Assembly: GCF_004210375.1 (NCBI RefSeq)
Contig: NC_134834.1
Coordinates: forward strand, 140,773,009 to 140,837,008
DNA from: Tachypleus tridentatus
Lineage: Eukaryota > Arthropoda > Merostomata > Xiphosura > Limulidae
Reading direction: 5' to 3'
DNA length: 64,000 nt
Below the pieces are notes generated by a model. That model was not told the DNA's origin. It saw only the letters and a list, made by a program, of their open reading frames with translations, and made no database searches. Position 1 is the stretch's first letter. Each line of letters opens with the position of its first letter. The translations under genes were made by a program, and so were the position numbers. Positions 1 through 13,600 of the stretch are shown here, in pieces.

Positions 1-1480
1 GGCATTCTCTATTCTGTTAGGACTTCTTTCAGTATCTGTACCTCCATGAACCATACAAAGTGTAAAACACTGATCTACAATCTGTCATTCCTCTAAATTG
101 TGTTCACTCGTGAAGGACTTTCCACACATTTTTGACAAAACAAGCTTCACCTCTTTAATGTTACATATGCTTTCTGCCAATCTCCTGACACATCTCATAT
201 TCTCTCACTTCTGGATGCAGGCACTGTGAATTTCTTATTATGAGTTTATCTGGTAGAAGGTTTTTACAAAACTATACTGGAATTTCCTGCAGAAACTTTC
301 TCATTTCTAGTCTCAATGCTTTTTACTATAATGGTTTCTAGTTCAGAATTTTTTATGGCATTTAACATCAATTTCAATGTCCTTATCCAAATAGTTTTCT
401 AGCTTCATAACATCAATTTTCAGTAGCATCTACCCATGCAAATTCCCAATCACATCTATCTTTCTTCAGTATGTTTCTTAACAAATAAAAGGTGAATCAA
501 AGATTCCTGATGTCAACAGCTACTGCTTCAACATTTTTACAGAGTATTTGTATTCTTCAACTTTTCATTAGAAGACTTTTACTTTTGTCATTTCTTACTC
601 TAATTGACAGGTATTTCAATAAGTAAAGAACTAAAGTATCCCACTTCTTTCTTCCAGCTTTTCTCAGCACATAAAGAAAGGTGAGCTATTTGCACTAATC
701 ATGTCTTATTAATGAAGTTTTTTCTAATTCTAATGTAAATAAAGTATCCATAAAATCCTCCTTGCAGCATATGTGAGATCTAAGTAATGGAATACACCTA
801 GAGTTAACTGTACTGCTTCTTCACCAAAAGTACAGAGGCCTTTCCTGAAGATATTATGAACTGCATGCACTGGGTATGGAATAAATTCTGGAAATCATGA
901 TTCTTTCAAGTAGTTGTGAACACAATTCTACATTCTTTTATTGACATTTGGCCCATCATATCCCAATAATAAGTAAGAGGCAGTGCATATCCTTCTTCTG
1001 TCCATTAGTACTTCGCCAACATAATTTCCTTTAGCAAGTCCAAATCTAAGAGCCTATTAAAACTTCATAGTAATTGCACCTTAGTATATGTTGTTTTTAC
1101 TTTCAACAACCTTCTTAAACTGTTTCCTAAAGTATGGAACCAAGTCCACCAGAAATACTGAAGGAAATATTGCCTTTATTTATTGTCAAGTACTTGGAAA
1201 TTCAAAAATGAAACTTGCTTGAAATGATTCGGTGGTCTTTCTCAAAAACTATAAGAACATTCACAAAGAGCAAGCAATCTTTAAAAACCACTAAACTCGC
1301 TCATTATGTTTTGTTGTTATTGGTTTGTTTTTATGTGAGGCTACTGTTGGCTTTGTCATTGCTTTAATGTCTCCATTAGCTTTATTAGATATTATTTTAG
1401 CATTGACTGTGTGTTACTGTCCATTAACATGACTGACCAATTGTTTTAGTCCAGCAACAACCACTATACTGACTTACAAA
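1..1480 (-). pseudogene. hAT-related transposase remnant, truncated by the window start
   Basis: Read on the minus strand in shifting frames, blocks of a known hAT-related transposase family appear in order: an N-terminal zone around 1150-1290, GYDGPNVNKRM near 940-975, PYPVHAVHNIFRKGL near 845-890, a LTLGVFHYLDLTYAARR-like helix near 760-830, and QCLHPEVRE near 200-240. Many frameshifts and stops break it, so it is a fossil. The 3' end and terminal repeat lie outside the window. The family call rests on the DGPNVN motif and on a histidine-containing HAVHN block. Confidence 0.55.
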
Positions 1481-4400
1481 AAATAAAACAATATCCTCAT
1501 ATTCTCTACCTTTTGAAGTTAGGTTTTATAACACCACAGTCAATTATTCTCCTCCTTTTCACGCCAGCTGAGATCACATTTTGTTTTACCATATATGTAC
1601 TTGATAATTACCTTTAAGATGAGCATTAAATTACTTTTGAAATTCCTCCCAGCTTTACAACTAATTTAATTAATCAATATCTAGGTACATGAAAGTCTAA
1701 AATGTTACCTGCATTAGCTTTCATTATTTAAAAAAAAAAATTACAATATCAATGTACAGACCTTAAGCATTTTGTGGGTTGCCTTGAAAGCCTACTTGCT
1801 TTAATACCAGAAGAGAAACCACTGTAAAGCTATCACAAAAACACAACAAAAAAACATTTTTGTACACATACAATGAAATACTAAAGCATTTCATTTTTCT
1901 ATTAACTTTTTAATCCCAGGAGAGAAAACACTGTAAAGCTATCATTTTTTTTGTGTACGGTAAATAATGACACTGCACTACAAGTATGTAATGCTACTGT
2001 ATTCCCTTAGGTTACACTGTGAAACTATCTCTAAATAAATTATAAATTAACCACCAGCCCCTCAAAGAGCAGCAGATTTCACACCATCCTGACAGAAGAT
2101 ATGAAACTCTGTAGATATGTTTTAGCAGCATCAGCCTACAGATGATCTGTACTGTAAGTTATTTTCACTGGAAAGAAAAAAAGAGAAGCAAAAATAATTA
2201 TAATTGATGCCATAATATTAAAAAAAAGTCTACATATTATTTATTAAAAATCAAGGGATGCTAGATTTTTTTTAAATAAAGTAGAAAAAAGCAGGTCTGC
2301 TGGAAAGACTAATTACTTATCTTTCATTCAACATTTCGAGACAAATAATAAAACTGCTCCCATGATGAAATATTACACACAACCTCAAAGGAGAAGAGAT
2401 TTTCCAAGATACTAAGTATTCTTGTAAAATAAATATCCAAAGATGGAGATGATGCTTTATGTTCTTTGAAGATGTTAAAAAACAGTCTACCTTAGTGGAT
2501 ACCATAACACTTTTAAACTATTCAATATTTACATAATTTCTCATAATGTTAATGCATTAATCAAAATCTTTTATTCAATCTTCCAGAGCACCCCTTCATT
2601 TGAGAGAAATGTGAGCAAGATCTAAACAATATGTGATTGCACTTTTCTTCAACCATTATATATTGAACTGAAAGTATGTTCTACCATTTTGCAATTGTTT
2701 AGTTATAATTAATTAAAACCTACTAGAAGTTACATTTGTGTATGAAACAAATGTGTCCAAGAATAGTACAGAAGTATAAGTTATACCACCAAAATTCACA
2801 ATCTATACTTCCATTTTGTTGCATAGATATACTTTTACATTATTTCTCAGTGGATAATCTTTTTTTTTATTTGGTAATTATAACAAAACAGTTTATTGGA
2901 AATATAAATTCTTTTCCAAATTTCAACTTTTGAAGATTAACTACTTCACCTCTGTCTTTAATAAATCAATTCAAATAAAGTGTTGTTGTTTTGTAAATAC
3001 AATGAAGAAACTAAAAATTGTATTGACATTTAGTTCATGTGAATTATACTAATTTTTGAAATATTTATAACCTTCTGATATTCAACAATAAGTAATGTTT
3101 TACAACAATAGCAAATAGTGCCTTTTCACTTTCGTAAACTGCAACTCTGTTAATCATCTTGTGTTACTTGAATAATTATTTGCTTGAATTATATATTGAT
3201 TGATTCTTTTATTGTATTTTACGTATTTAATATTCACTAGTTTTAAGGTGTTTTTGCTGTGATATATTAAGGATTTCTGGCAAAGCTGAAGCATTTGAGC
3301 CCATAGAAACAAGTTTTCCAGCAGGTGTGATGGTTAGATCACAAAGAATGAGACACGACACACCTCACAGTTAAAAACAAAAAACAAAACAACAATGCAC
3401 TATTATACAATATAAGGCACAAAGTAAATGAACATGTATTTTTTTATTAATAAACCTACAAGAAGATGTGACTGGCAAGAATGATGAAAACTATTAAATA
3501 ATATGCTCTTGTATGTAAATAAGAATTACAGACTGTGTCACCAAATTTAAATGTAATACAACACTGCTAATTCTTATCTTAAACATTCCTAAAAACACAA
3601 TAATAATATGTACTTTAAATGAAAACCTGGACTTTACTGTCTTGTATGGTAATTATGAACTATTCAATTGTTAGCAAACTCAACAAATACTTAATTAAAT
3701 TACAGGTAAAAGTCAAACAATGCCTTTAGAAATGAGATTGAAAGTTAACCTTTAGGGAACAGTTTAAGAGTCCTCATGTAGAAGTTGAAATTACAGAAAA
3801 ACTGTTCAAGGCTAAAATGAAACTAATTCCCTTATTCTATTAAAGATCTCTTTAACACTTATACTGGTAACTTCTAAGTGAAATCTCATAAAAATCTGTT
3901 AATTTTTTGTGAAATATATCTAAATTCTGTTTAAAGTTTCTTCTCTCACACCTCTACACTGTTTTAAAAATGCACAGAACTTCAAAACAAATTATATTTA
4001 ATTTTCTTCAGGACTATTTACTGTGTAGAGTTTAGAAAAAATGACTTTTACACTCCAGATACATATAAAAGATTATGAGATTTTTATCTGGAGTGTAAAG
4101 GTTGTTATTTTTTAACTTTTCATCAAACTGTGCAAGTTTCTCCAGTATGCACTACATATTTAGAACACAAAATTACTGTGTGAAGACCCTTCGATTTACT
4201 TAAAAACTATCACATAAAAAACAAATTTTTGTAACTGATCCAATATGCAATAAAACAAACTTCTTTTCTACAATAACTTTCAATAATTTTAGATTTAAGG
4301 TTACGTTCCTGTAATTTGTATGCTTTGCCCAGTAACAACTACATCATAGTTTCCTCTTCTGTTGAGTATTTTACAAACATTAAAATTATTTATAGTTCAA

Positions 4401-5400
4401 AATTAAGTGACTGATATAATGAAATTAAAACTTCATGTGACCAGAAGTGAGGCATGGAGAAGGTTGTGGTCAATGCCCTTCTTTGCATGAGGTGCAAGTC
4501 TAAAACAGTGGTACTTTTGTACATATTAGCACTTTTGGATAACATTTTTTTAGGTTTTGGCATAAAAAGCAAACAGCTAACTCAGGTGTGATAAACCTAA
4601 TTTATTTAAACAAGAAATACTTGAGTCTTATCTAATTCATGCTCATGAATATGGTTGGGCTTGTTTTCAAAGTCCAAGTTACCTATTTCCTAATACAAAT
4701 CTGGTAACCATGACATAAATTTCGAAGCCCAGTTTCTGTTATTTGTATAATATAAGAATTGAAAAAATATTAACTTTCATGAGTTAGAGATAAGTAATAC
4801 TGCAGTGGTGTTTTGTTTCTTACAACCTATAAATATTAAGTTTTCTCACTAGACTCTTACTTTCAAAGCTACTATTACACAGACTGATAGGGATTAGCAA
4901 TGCTTTAACACAAAACAGTTCCCCACACAACCTATAATCAGTAATGTAGTGTTAAATGTTTTGAGTAAGAAAACTGCAATGAAGGTGCATGTCAAACAAA
5001 CATTTAGAAAAACATGTTTGTATCTTACCAAATTATGGTATGTAAATAGCTGATCTATTGTATGTACACGGTTTTATTTTGCAAAATGGTGCATGGTTTT
5101 TTATTTTTTTGCTATTTCATTTAGAAAGCCCATTCATCTCACTAAGTAATCAAATATTTAAAAGGTTTGGCAAATTAAAAGAAGAACTTTTTGATACTGA
5201 TACTATTTCTCTTACAAACCATGAGAATTAACTGCATGTTTTTTCAGTATATTTTTGTCTTTTCTTTTTATGTCAAATATAAATTGATATTCTCAAACTA
5301 TCAGTATATATTTAATGTTAGAAACAAAAATTTAGATGAAAGGAAGATGTTTTTTTGTTTCTTTAAAAAGTTTGTTAGCTAGCAATTGTACTTCCAAAGT
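1481..5400. other. AT-rich DNA without recognised genes
   Basis: Short open frames only, none resembling a known protein. A hairpin sits at 4043-4102. The two stretches near 1805-1835 and 1918-1945 share a run close to GAGAAA-CACTGTAAAGCTATCA, a small diverged duplication. This is probably the 3' flank or last intron of the C8orf76 orthologue. Confidence 0.5.
4043..4102. repeat. Hairpin with arms CTTTTACACTCCAGATA
   Basis: Two near-perfect inverted arms of about 17 bases (ACTTTTACACTCCAGATA and TTATCTGGAGTGTAAAGG) are separated by roughly 24 AT-rich bases. It could be a miniature inverted-repeat element or a foldback remnant. Confidence 0.7.
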
Positions 5401-5429
5401 TTGCTCTATGAATGTGGTATAGCTTTGAG

Positions 5430-5471
5430 TTATATCAGATAAGTCTGCCAAACTGGAGTTTTGATTGAGAC
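5430..5471 (-). CDS. Possible terminal exon of the C8orf76 orthologue
   Basis: A splice-acceptor-like site (CATGATTCCAG) is followed in phase 0 by 13 codons, VSIKTPVWQTYLI, and a TAA. The phase fits exon 7, and the resulting total of about 385 residues is close to the human length. The only similarity is to VSSEEFEDKWFRKI near the human C-terminus, which is weak. The same DNA also has a longer open frame in another phase, which would not join to exon 7. Confidence 0.22.
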   Translation of the reverse strand, partial: VSIKTPVWQTYLI

Positions 5472-5553
5472 CTGGAATCATGAAACAATGATGAACTTGC
5501 ACAGGCAGAGTCAATTCTAATAAATAATCAGACTGCACACACTTGTAAAACAA

Positions 5554-7440
5554 TCTCTATTAAATACTTAAACAAAAACACTTTACATACTTACTTAACT
5601 GAACCATAGATGTCACTAGTCTACTTGATGACCAATTCAAGTTCAGGTGAAAGACGTGAGTGAAGATTCATTAAAGACAAACTTAATGAATGATTTTATC
5701 TTTAAAAAAAACCTCACATTTCCCTGGTTAATCCTGTTCCTTATTGATGGGGGCCATAACCTCTAAATATTATTTACACAGCAAGTGAAGAACACAACTA
5801 ATAACTTCCAGAAACAAGGTCACTGTAACACTGCATAACAATTTTTTTGAAAAGTTTTTGCTGATTGTAACAGGTACCTGGTGGGCATGCACAAATATAG
5901 TTTTGGTTTTGCTTCATCACGTAGGAACTCTGAGAAATAGACAGTTAACTGTCTTCTGGCAATAACATATTTAATTGCGTTTTTGTTTCTAATATGCTAT
6001 TAAGTTCAACATAATTAAAAGTGTTTTGCTCCTGATTTTCATTTGTATTCAATGTCCAGTGCATCACGTTGCAGTGTCCAACAGCAGTCAGCAAGCATTG
6101 ATAGATTCCAGTTGCCCAGATATCATTTTTCCATTGTAGCAATGTCCTGGTGAAAATAAATATTTTGATAAAATGGCATGTGATGGGCAAATTTGGATGT
6201 GATTTTTGAGATCAGCAGCCATAAATCAATAAGGAACACCCAACAGTGTTCAAGAAGCAACAACTTTGTTGTGCAGTGTTATCAATGTTCTCCATGAGTG
6301 TTAACAGCAATTACCAACTTTAAATATGACAAAGGCAACTAGAAACAAGATCAACTCACTAGTAGTTTTGACAAGACATTAGTGAAAACCTGCATATATT
6401 CAGAAAAGGGAATAATTAATAATACTACAGAAAGAAAGAAAACTGATATACTCCTATACTGCAATTTCCTGTCTTCCTTATCCAAGAGTTGTTTCAATGT
6501 GATAACTGAATAATTTTTAAAACTATTTTGCATTCACAGCAGTCAAAAATTACATTAAATCTTTTCTGACTACCAAACATAAATCAGAACACAGTACAAT
6601 ATAATAATACAAAATCACCTTTTAGCAATGCAAAAACATAAAATTTTTGGTAAAATAACTTGACTAGTCAACATACATAAGACAAACCATTTCCTTTTTA
6701 CTTCAAACAGCATCATAAAGCAACTGTCCAAAATACATAAACAAACCCTTATACATCAAAACATAAAAGTTACTCTTAATCAGAGCTTTTTTGAGATGGT
6801 ACACACTGGTACAACATAACTGCACTGCTTTTGATATTCCAGAATGGAGGGAAAGGTGACAAAACTTGAAAAGTAATGTAAATGAATGTGTGAATTTTTC
6901 CCTTTGGACAAATCATTTGTTCACAATGAGACACCAAACTGGAAGACTTACAAATGACAAAGATTAAAGGAATGGGAAAACATACTGTTTGTTTGACTGT
7001 GTATTGTGATTGTGCAATTATCAGTGCAGCATGAGGTATGAAGCATCAGGTAGAATTAGCATGCCATTAAAAGGGAATATCAATATTCATCTGGTTTTAA
7101 CACTTAAAAGACATGGCCTCTATCAGTCGATGTATGATAGTAGCGTCACTTTGATTCACAAGTTTCAAACTAACAGTAGCAGGTGAGAGCCAGTCTCAGT
7201 GGACACAATACTGAGTTCAAAGATATTGTTTGGGACTGATAAATAAATGATCATAGGTCAAGATGACTAGTATACAAGTCTGGACTGTACATTCATTAAA
7301 AAAAAAAGTCAGAAAGTGGATAAAGGTGATTGACATCATTAATCAAACAGTATCTATTCACCCAAGACAAAAACATGCACAAGTATGAATCTTGGGTATA
7401 AGTCGTTTTGGTCTGACATGTTCAGCGAATGTGGTGATGC
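5554..7440. other. Gene-poor stretch, unclassified
   Basis: The minus strand between 5940 and 6340 has protein-like runs (an 81-codon frame and flanking pieces in other frames) that suggest an old repeat, but I could not assign a family. The rest is AT-rich DNA with nothing recognised. Confidence 0.35.
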
Positions 7441-7479
7441 CAATTTGAATGAATGTGCATTTCTCTTCTTCTGTACTTT

Positions 7480-8830
7480 GACTTGGTTGTGGCTGGAAAT
7501 GTATATTGTTTTTATTGTGCCTTTAAAAGATACCCCAGTGCAAAAATGAAACAAATTACAAGTTTCTTTTCCCCTTCTGTAAATAAGAAAGCTAGAATAA
7601 GTGAGGAATTAACAATGTCACAGAAAGTTTGTTCCTTGACCATCCAGTGTCCATGAGCTATCTGACAACAAGTAGCCAGCTGTTGGATTACTGATCAAAA
7701 GATTCACTTTTGCAAGGAGAACAACTGGTTAGACACTATGAATAAGAAATTCAGCTGTACACTTTGTCATCAAACTGGAACTTTTGAAGTGGAAGTAAAA
7801 GCAGAAATGAAAGTTTCTAAAGAATGGACTAAAAATGATATAATTTATTTTGTTGAAAGTCAACAGTAACAGCCTTTGCCTTTATGTAAAAACTTTTCTA
7901 TCATGAGAAAATTGTGGGACACAAGCCTGCAGTAAAATTGTTTGTTGAAACTGAGAAAGAGACCATTGAAAATGTGTGTTTGAAAGCATTATCTTACAAA
8001 AAAGTGTTTATTGCAAATATTTTTTGTACAGGAAATTAGTTATCAAAAGAAACACAATCGTATCATAATTGTGAATCTGAAATTGGTTTACTAAAACTAA
8101 ATGAAATTGACATGGGCTATATCCTTCACTTAACAAATGCACGTATTAAAACTGTGAATCACATTAGTGATGAAATGAAAAAATACAAATTAATATAGTT
8201 ACTAAACTGAAGAGTCGAATTTTGAGTAAAAAATTTTGCCCTTATAGCTTGCATTCACATTTATATCACAGATAACAGAATGAACTTCTCAGAAATTTAT
8301 TTTTCGACTTGATCAAACTTGAAAATGTTACTGCAAAAGAAATTCTTGATACTGAATTATTTGATAGTCTTCAGTCTTATGGAATGAAAGAAGACTACCT
8401 GAAAAGTCATTTACTTGGTATGGCATGTGATGGTGCAGCCATGATGTTGAGCAATAAAAGCATAGTTAACAAACTGATGAAAGACAAATTTCCTTCTGTA
8501 ATTGGGTAGCACTGTGCTAATCACAGAATTGAAATGTCAGTTGGTGATGCTGTAAAATCAGTGCCAAATATCAACAGATTTAAAGCATTTATTAATAAAC
8601 ATTATGTCCTTAATCAGGCATCACCTAAAAATAGCAGAGAACTAAAAGTGTGTGCAATGTTGCTGGAGATTCAACTTTTAAAAATTGGCTGAATTTTAAG
8701 CATTTGATGGATGGCATCTTGCTTCTGGTCAGTTTCAGCTGTTTGGGAAAACTATGAAGCATTAGTACAAAATTTCAAAGAAGCAAAGCACAATTCAATA
8801 AAACAAAAAATAGTAACATGCATATGAAGG
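7480..8830 (+). pseudogene. hAT-family transposase remnant (KIAA1586-like)
   Basis: The 5' part near 7545-7590 reads MKQITSFFSPSVNKKAR. Near 7745-7800 follows KFSCTLCHQTGTFEVE, which resembles a zinc-binding N-terminal zone. A 66-codon frame (8309-8509) ends SYGMKEDYLKSHLLGMACDG and further on. After a stop the similarity goes on with HCANHRIEMSVGDAVKSV, SPKNSRELK and VSAVWENYEALVQNF, the usual order of RNase-H-like and dimerisation zones of this hAT group. Several in-frame stops and frameshifts make it inactive. I could not define terminal repeats. Confidence 0.75.
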
Positions 8831-9499
8831 CTTCTAATGAACCATTACAAGCACATGAGGCATAACTAACGATGTGGATGCCCCACATGATTAATTGTAG
8901 TAATAAACAGAAAAGATGCCATACAAGTAAACATACTTTTCAAAGTAATGATATTTAGAAAATAACAACAATTCAAGAAAACACGTCAAGAAATGTATTG
9001 CCTTGAGAGTAATCTGAAAGTGCAGTATAAGTGAACATTTTTTTAAGCAATAATGTTTATAGACAGAACAACATCTTAAGCAAATGCTGAGAAATGTGTC
9101 ACAATGCAATTAACCTGTTGATGAATAACTGATACTACCAAAAATCAAATACAGAGGCATCACTTAAGACAGTACTTCAGAGAAACACACTGAAGGACTT
9201 CAGTTATGTGTTTAGATTTAACAAATAGATGCTCTCAGAGTTATAGATTACTGAAGCTATAAACTAAAATTGAGGAAATGTCTCATGAATGTTGAACTAA
9301 ATAAGCAGACATCAGTGAGCTTGTAAGGAGATATACTGTCTTTGTTATGGAAAGCTGCTAAAGCTGTCTGCCACTGTCACTAATTTTGAACAATTGACTA
9401 GAGTGAAGTCAACTGGCTGATAACAACCACCACCAGCTCTCTGGTTATGTAAGTATTAAATAAAGTTACTTTTAATAATGTGTAAACGTTTTTTTTATG

Positions 9500-9744
9500 G
9501 TTTTGAATTTTTCACAAAGCTGCACAAGAACTTACTGCAGTAGCCGACCCTAATTTAGCACTGAAATACTATAGGGAAAATAGCTAGCCATCTTCAACTG
9601 CTGCCAATGTTTTGGTTACACTTTTACCATAATATTATAATGCCCTCACAGCTGAAAGAATTAGCACACTTGGTGGGATGAGGATTTGAACTCACAAACC
9701 TAAGATTACAAATCAAGTATCTGAACCACCTGGCTATGCTGGCT
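9500..9744 (-). repeat. Old copy of tRNA-headed SINE (family A)
   Basis: Highly diverged. On the minus strand the order is the head (AGCCAGCATAGCCAGGTGG), a B-box-like GAGTTCAAATCC, the body zone CTGTGAGGGCATTATAAT, and the tail zone GTGCAGCTTTGTG. It matches the younger copies near 15.4 and 53.3 kb along its length. Confidence 0.75.
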
Positions 9745-10526
9745 CTCTTTTATGTTTTGAATTTATAACTGTGTGATTATATACTTTATAGGTTTACAAA
9801 TAGGCACAATTTTGGAAGAGAAGACCAAACCCCTCTCCCACTGAAAAAAAACGTAATCCTCTTTTGTTCAAGAAATTATTATCTTCCCTCTTACAGTACC
9901 TTGGATCTCTAAAAATGTTTAACATAATTTGAAACAGAAAAAAATCATATATTTTAAAATACTTGCCATAAGTACTCCATCTTACAAGCTTTGGACATTT
10001 CTATAGGTTATTTTCTTTATGCACTTCAGTATTTTATTCTAAATATCATGTACTAATTTTTGCACATGTCATAAAAATAATTCTTATTTCCCACAGTAAA
10101 ATAAATAATCGTGACGTACACCTATAGACAATTCTTGTCATTTTTTTATATTTTATTACTGATGTCTTTAAGGAGAAAAAGTTTGTTAACTTTATATAGA
10201 AATTTGATGTTTGAAAATGTCATAAGTATTATGGTTATTTTCATCAACAAAACTCAGTAGTTTTAAAACAGTAGTCTTGTGAAAATTTCTAAGTGACACA
10301 AATCATACAACTGATCATATTATTTTCAGCTTGTTAGAGGTTTGGAACTACTTTGCATGTATGATACCTACTCATGTACAGCAGTTTAAAGTGAATAAAA
10401 TAATTTATTCTTAAATTATGGTACCTGAAGCCAGAATTTCTTCTATTTTTCAAATATTTTTGTCACAAATTTTGAAGGCAGTCTTGTATTTTAATTCCAA
10501 ATATTTGAACAATTTCAATACACATT

Positions 10527-10651
10527 ATATATTTAAAAACAGCTAATATAGGTAGAGAAGGCACTACTAGAGAAGCAAACAATGTTTTGACCTTCGTTGT
10601 TCACTCTTCTACTAGTGCCTTCTCTACCCATACCAAATGTTTTTAAATATA
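10527..10651. repeat. Foldback repeat with arms TATATTTAAAAACA...GGTAGAGAAGGCACTA
   Basis: Two arms of about 57 bases are near inverted copies (TATATTTAAAAACA and TGTTTTTAAATATA at the ends, GGTAGAGAAGGCACTA and its complement inside). The centre reads CAAACAATGTTTTGACCTTCG. The core AGCAAACAACGTTTCGACC recurs near 24.96 and 55.53 kb, so this is a dispersed foldback family. Confidence 0.8.
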
Positions 10652-13600
10652 CAATTTTCTCTACAAGTGGGTTTTCTCATCATCACAGATTATAATTTCA
10701 ATACACAGTTATAATAAATATATTTTAATATTCTGATACTTACTTAGGGTAATTCATGAAGAAAAATATTATATTTTAATTTCTATATAGGTACAAAAAT
10801 TTTGCTTGTAAACAAAACAACTTACTTGTTGATTTTTTTTTCAGAATTTTCTGCCCATCCCCTCAACAAAAAAAAAACTTTATTTTTACTAATTCTCTAT
10901 CACCCCTTGAAAATACATTATTCATTTCTTGATTTTCAAGACTTTTATTTAGTGTTTGTTCAGGCCTTGGTTGAAACCTTGCCATAATACCATATAAAGT
11001 GGTTTAATTACTTACTATTAAAACACAGCTTTCAAAACATTCCTTTAATTATAAATTGTTAAAGTATTTGTAAAGGGTTCAAAAATTATCTTCAATGAGA
11101 AGACATCAAATAACTTAAGATAGGTAAGCTTTTAAAGTTTAACAGATGGGTTTAAGCTGTAACAAAGAAAATCACATTGAAATAAATAGTGTTTGGAGAA
11201 GGTTTATTCATCATTAGATTTAAGTAGTTTCCTTAGACAATTGAAGAAATATATAGTTGGAAGCAAAAAAGTCACATGACTGGAGATTGCTTAAGGCTTA
11301 ATAAAGGTATCATATTAATGTTTAGTTCTTTGTTTGAAATATAGTGTGAATTTTTTTAGAATGTTTTTTAACAGAAAAATTTTTTTTGTAAATGCAAAAA
11401 TGGTAACCTTCAGAAGAGGGCTCTCCCTTAAAATGTAGGGTAAATCAAAAGCTGCTTAAAAACAAAATGGGAAAATTATTACAATGTTAGAATAATGCAG
11501 TGGTTAAAAAAGTTAAAGATGGCTTTTTCAGGTTGGAGAAGGCATGGTGTACTAATCAACTGATAAGCCTTTTGATTAATTGACTAGGAAACACCATTCA
11601 ACACAATGATCATCTCATTATATCAGTTGAATTGAATCACTGTTTATTACCTTATATACTGTTGTGGCAGAGTGTAGATAATTTTTGGATTTATAAGATC
11701 TGTTTCAATTTCGAAACCTCTCCAGTCATCTTTATCTCTTTATTTGTTGCCAACCAGTTTTTTTCTAGACTCTGACCTATCCTCCTCCTAATAATACAGT
11801 AGACACTCTCTGATTACAGACGTTTTTGTTAGTCAATGATAGGGTTTCCAATAATTTCACTTATTACTTTACTCATAATTTTATAACAACTAACAACAAA
11901 GAACTGCTTATGTATACACCTGTATGGTTTTAAAATATAATACATTATATTCAGTAAATTGTGCATATTGTAAACTTGTTAGCTCAATGTGAAGAAAATT
12001 CACATGTATATTTGCAAATAATCAATAGTCATACACACATGGATCAAATCCATAACTAGAACAAAAGCACAGACATTGAAGTTATCTTCTTACTATTGGT
12101 AGTCAGAAATCCAGCCAAACCACTGATCTTCAAATTGGTTTTGGACTGTTGTAGATTCTGTGATCCTCTAGAACATAGCATAAAATGATCTAAAATAAAT
12201 TATGCATAATATCTCTAACTTATGTAGGAATACAACTTATGTTCAAATGATTTAGGCTTACAAACTTCATAATTATACATTGGTTATAGAATATTTTTCT
12301 AGTTTGGTCTGTAATACAAGATAAAACATACTAGGAATATTTCTGATAATGATGTACCTACTATAGTATGTTTATACACAGTCTTACACTTTTCCCATGT
12401 GTTTATGCACACAAACACTGCAATAAAAATTTCAGCTTGACTTGTACTCAAAATTAAAAAATAACACTAGCATAACACTAACCTCAAGTAAAGAAGACCA
12501 TAGACACCTCACTTGGCTATTCAACCTCAGGAGTTACATGGGTTACCCTTCTCATATTGTTCATCCTATGACTTTCTACTCACTGTTCTTCCTCCCACAG
12601 AATGTGTCATAATGTCACTTGGCAGTAACTCTTACTTGTATACCCAATTCTTGGTTCTAGGAAGGTGCCTGTTCCCTGCATAGCCTTCCTTCATTGGTAA
12701 CCCTTGAGTTATGCAGGTACTTTCTTAAGATATGTCTCTGTTATTTTGTGTTCCACTTTCTCTCATGCTCCTCATCCTCTCTATTAACACTCTGTTGATA
12801 CTTGCAGTTTCTTTTTTTTTTTTCTTTTTGATCGTAGCTGTTGGGTTATCTTATGACGATCCATTGTGACTCCTCTATAGTTGTTTCTTATGTCAACCAC
12901 CAGTGTGGAACCCACTTTTGTAACCTATGCTTCACCTGAATTTTTTATGAAGTCCCATCAATTTAGACATCTGCCAGTTATCAATGAGTATTATCCACAC
13001 CTTTAGTCTTCTTCTAATCAATTGTATCTGTCATTGTTCAAATATTTACTGCCTTTGCTGTCTTCTGTATTGTATACCATGTGGATCAGATGATCTATTC
13101 CTTAGCCATTCTTCTCTTCTAAATATCTGGGCTGCCCAGCAGGGTTTTAAGTTATTTTCTACAATCTCTCTTCATTATTTCATCATTATACAATTCTTTG
13201 TTCCCACTTATTTTTTTATGTTCAGTTAGAGTGGTCTGTTACTACCTTTCTTAAACCTTCCCCTTCTGTAGACACCATCACCATTTTTTTTTCACAGCTT
13301 ACCTCCTCCTCTAGGGGCTTATCCCCTTCCAGCTTCAATACTTGAATTCATCAACTCTTCCAAATGGAGTATTCTTCTTTGAGTGAATCCAATCTAATGG
13401 TTTTTAACATTACCTCCCATCAGATTTAGCATAACACAGCCTCTCTTGTTTCATATTTATGCCAATCATTGGAGGATATCTCATAGGTCATTATGTAGAC
13501 TACACCAAACACATTCAGTCTCCATGACTTCCATTACTGGACAGTTTCTTGTGCCACTAGTTTTCACCTCCCTCCAGAAACCATTGTCCAGTCCATCTAA

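Noticed and set aside
5332..5471. 46-residue C-terminal exon (SLADLSDITQSYTTFIEQTL...)
   Set aside because: It looks protein-like but would need a phase 1 entry, while exon 7 leaves in phase 0; it could only be used with a further exon.
6600..6730. Alternative last exon of the C8orf76 orthologue containing KRKWF
   Set aside because: An acceptor-like TTGGACAG exists, but the open frame needs a phase that does not join to exon 7, and the downstream similarity fades at once.
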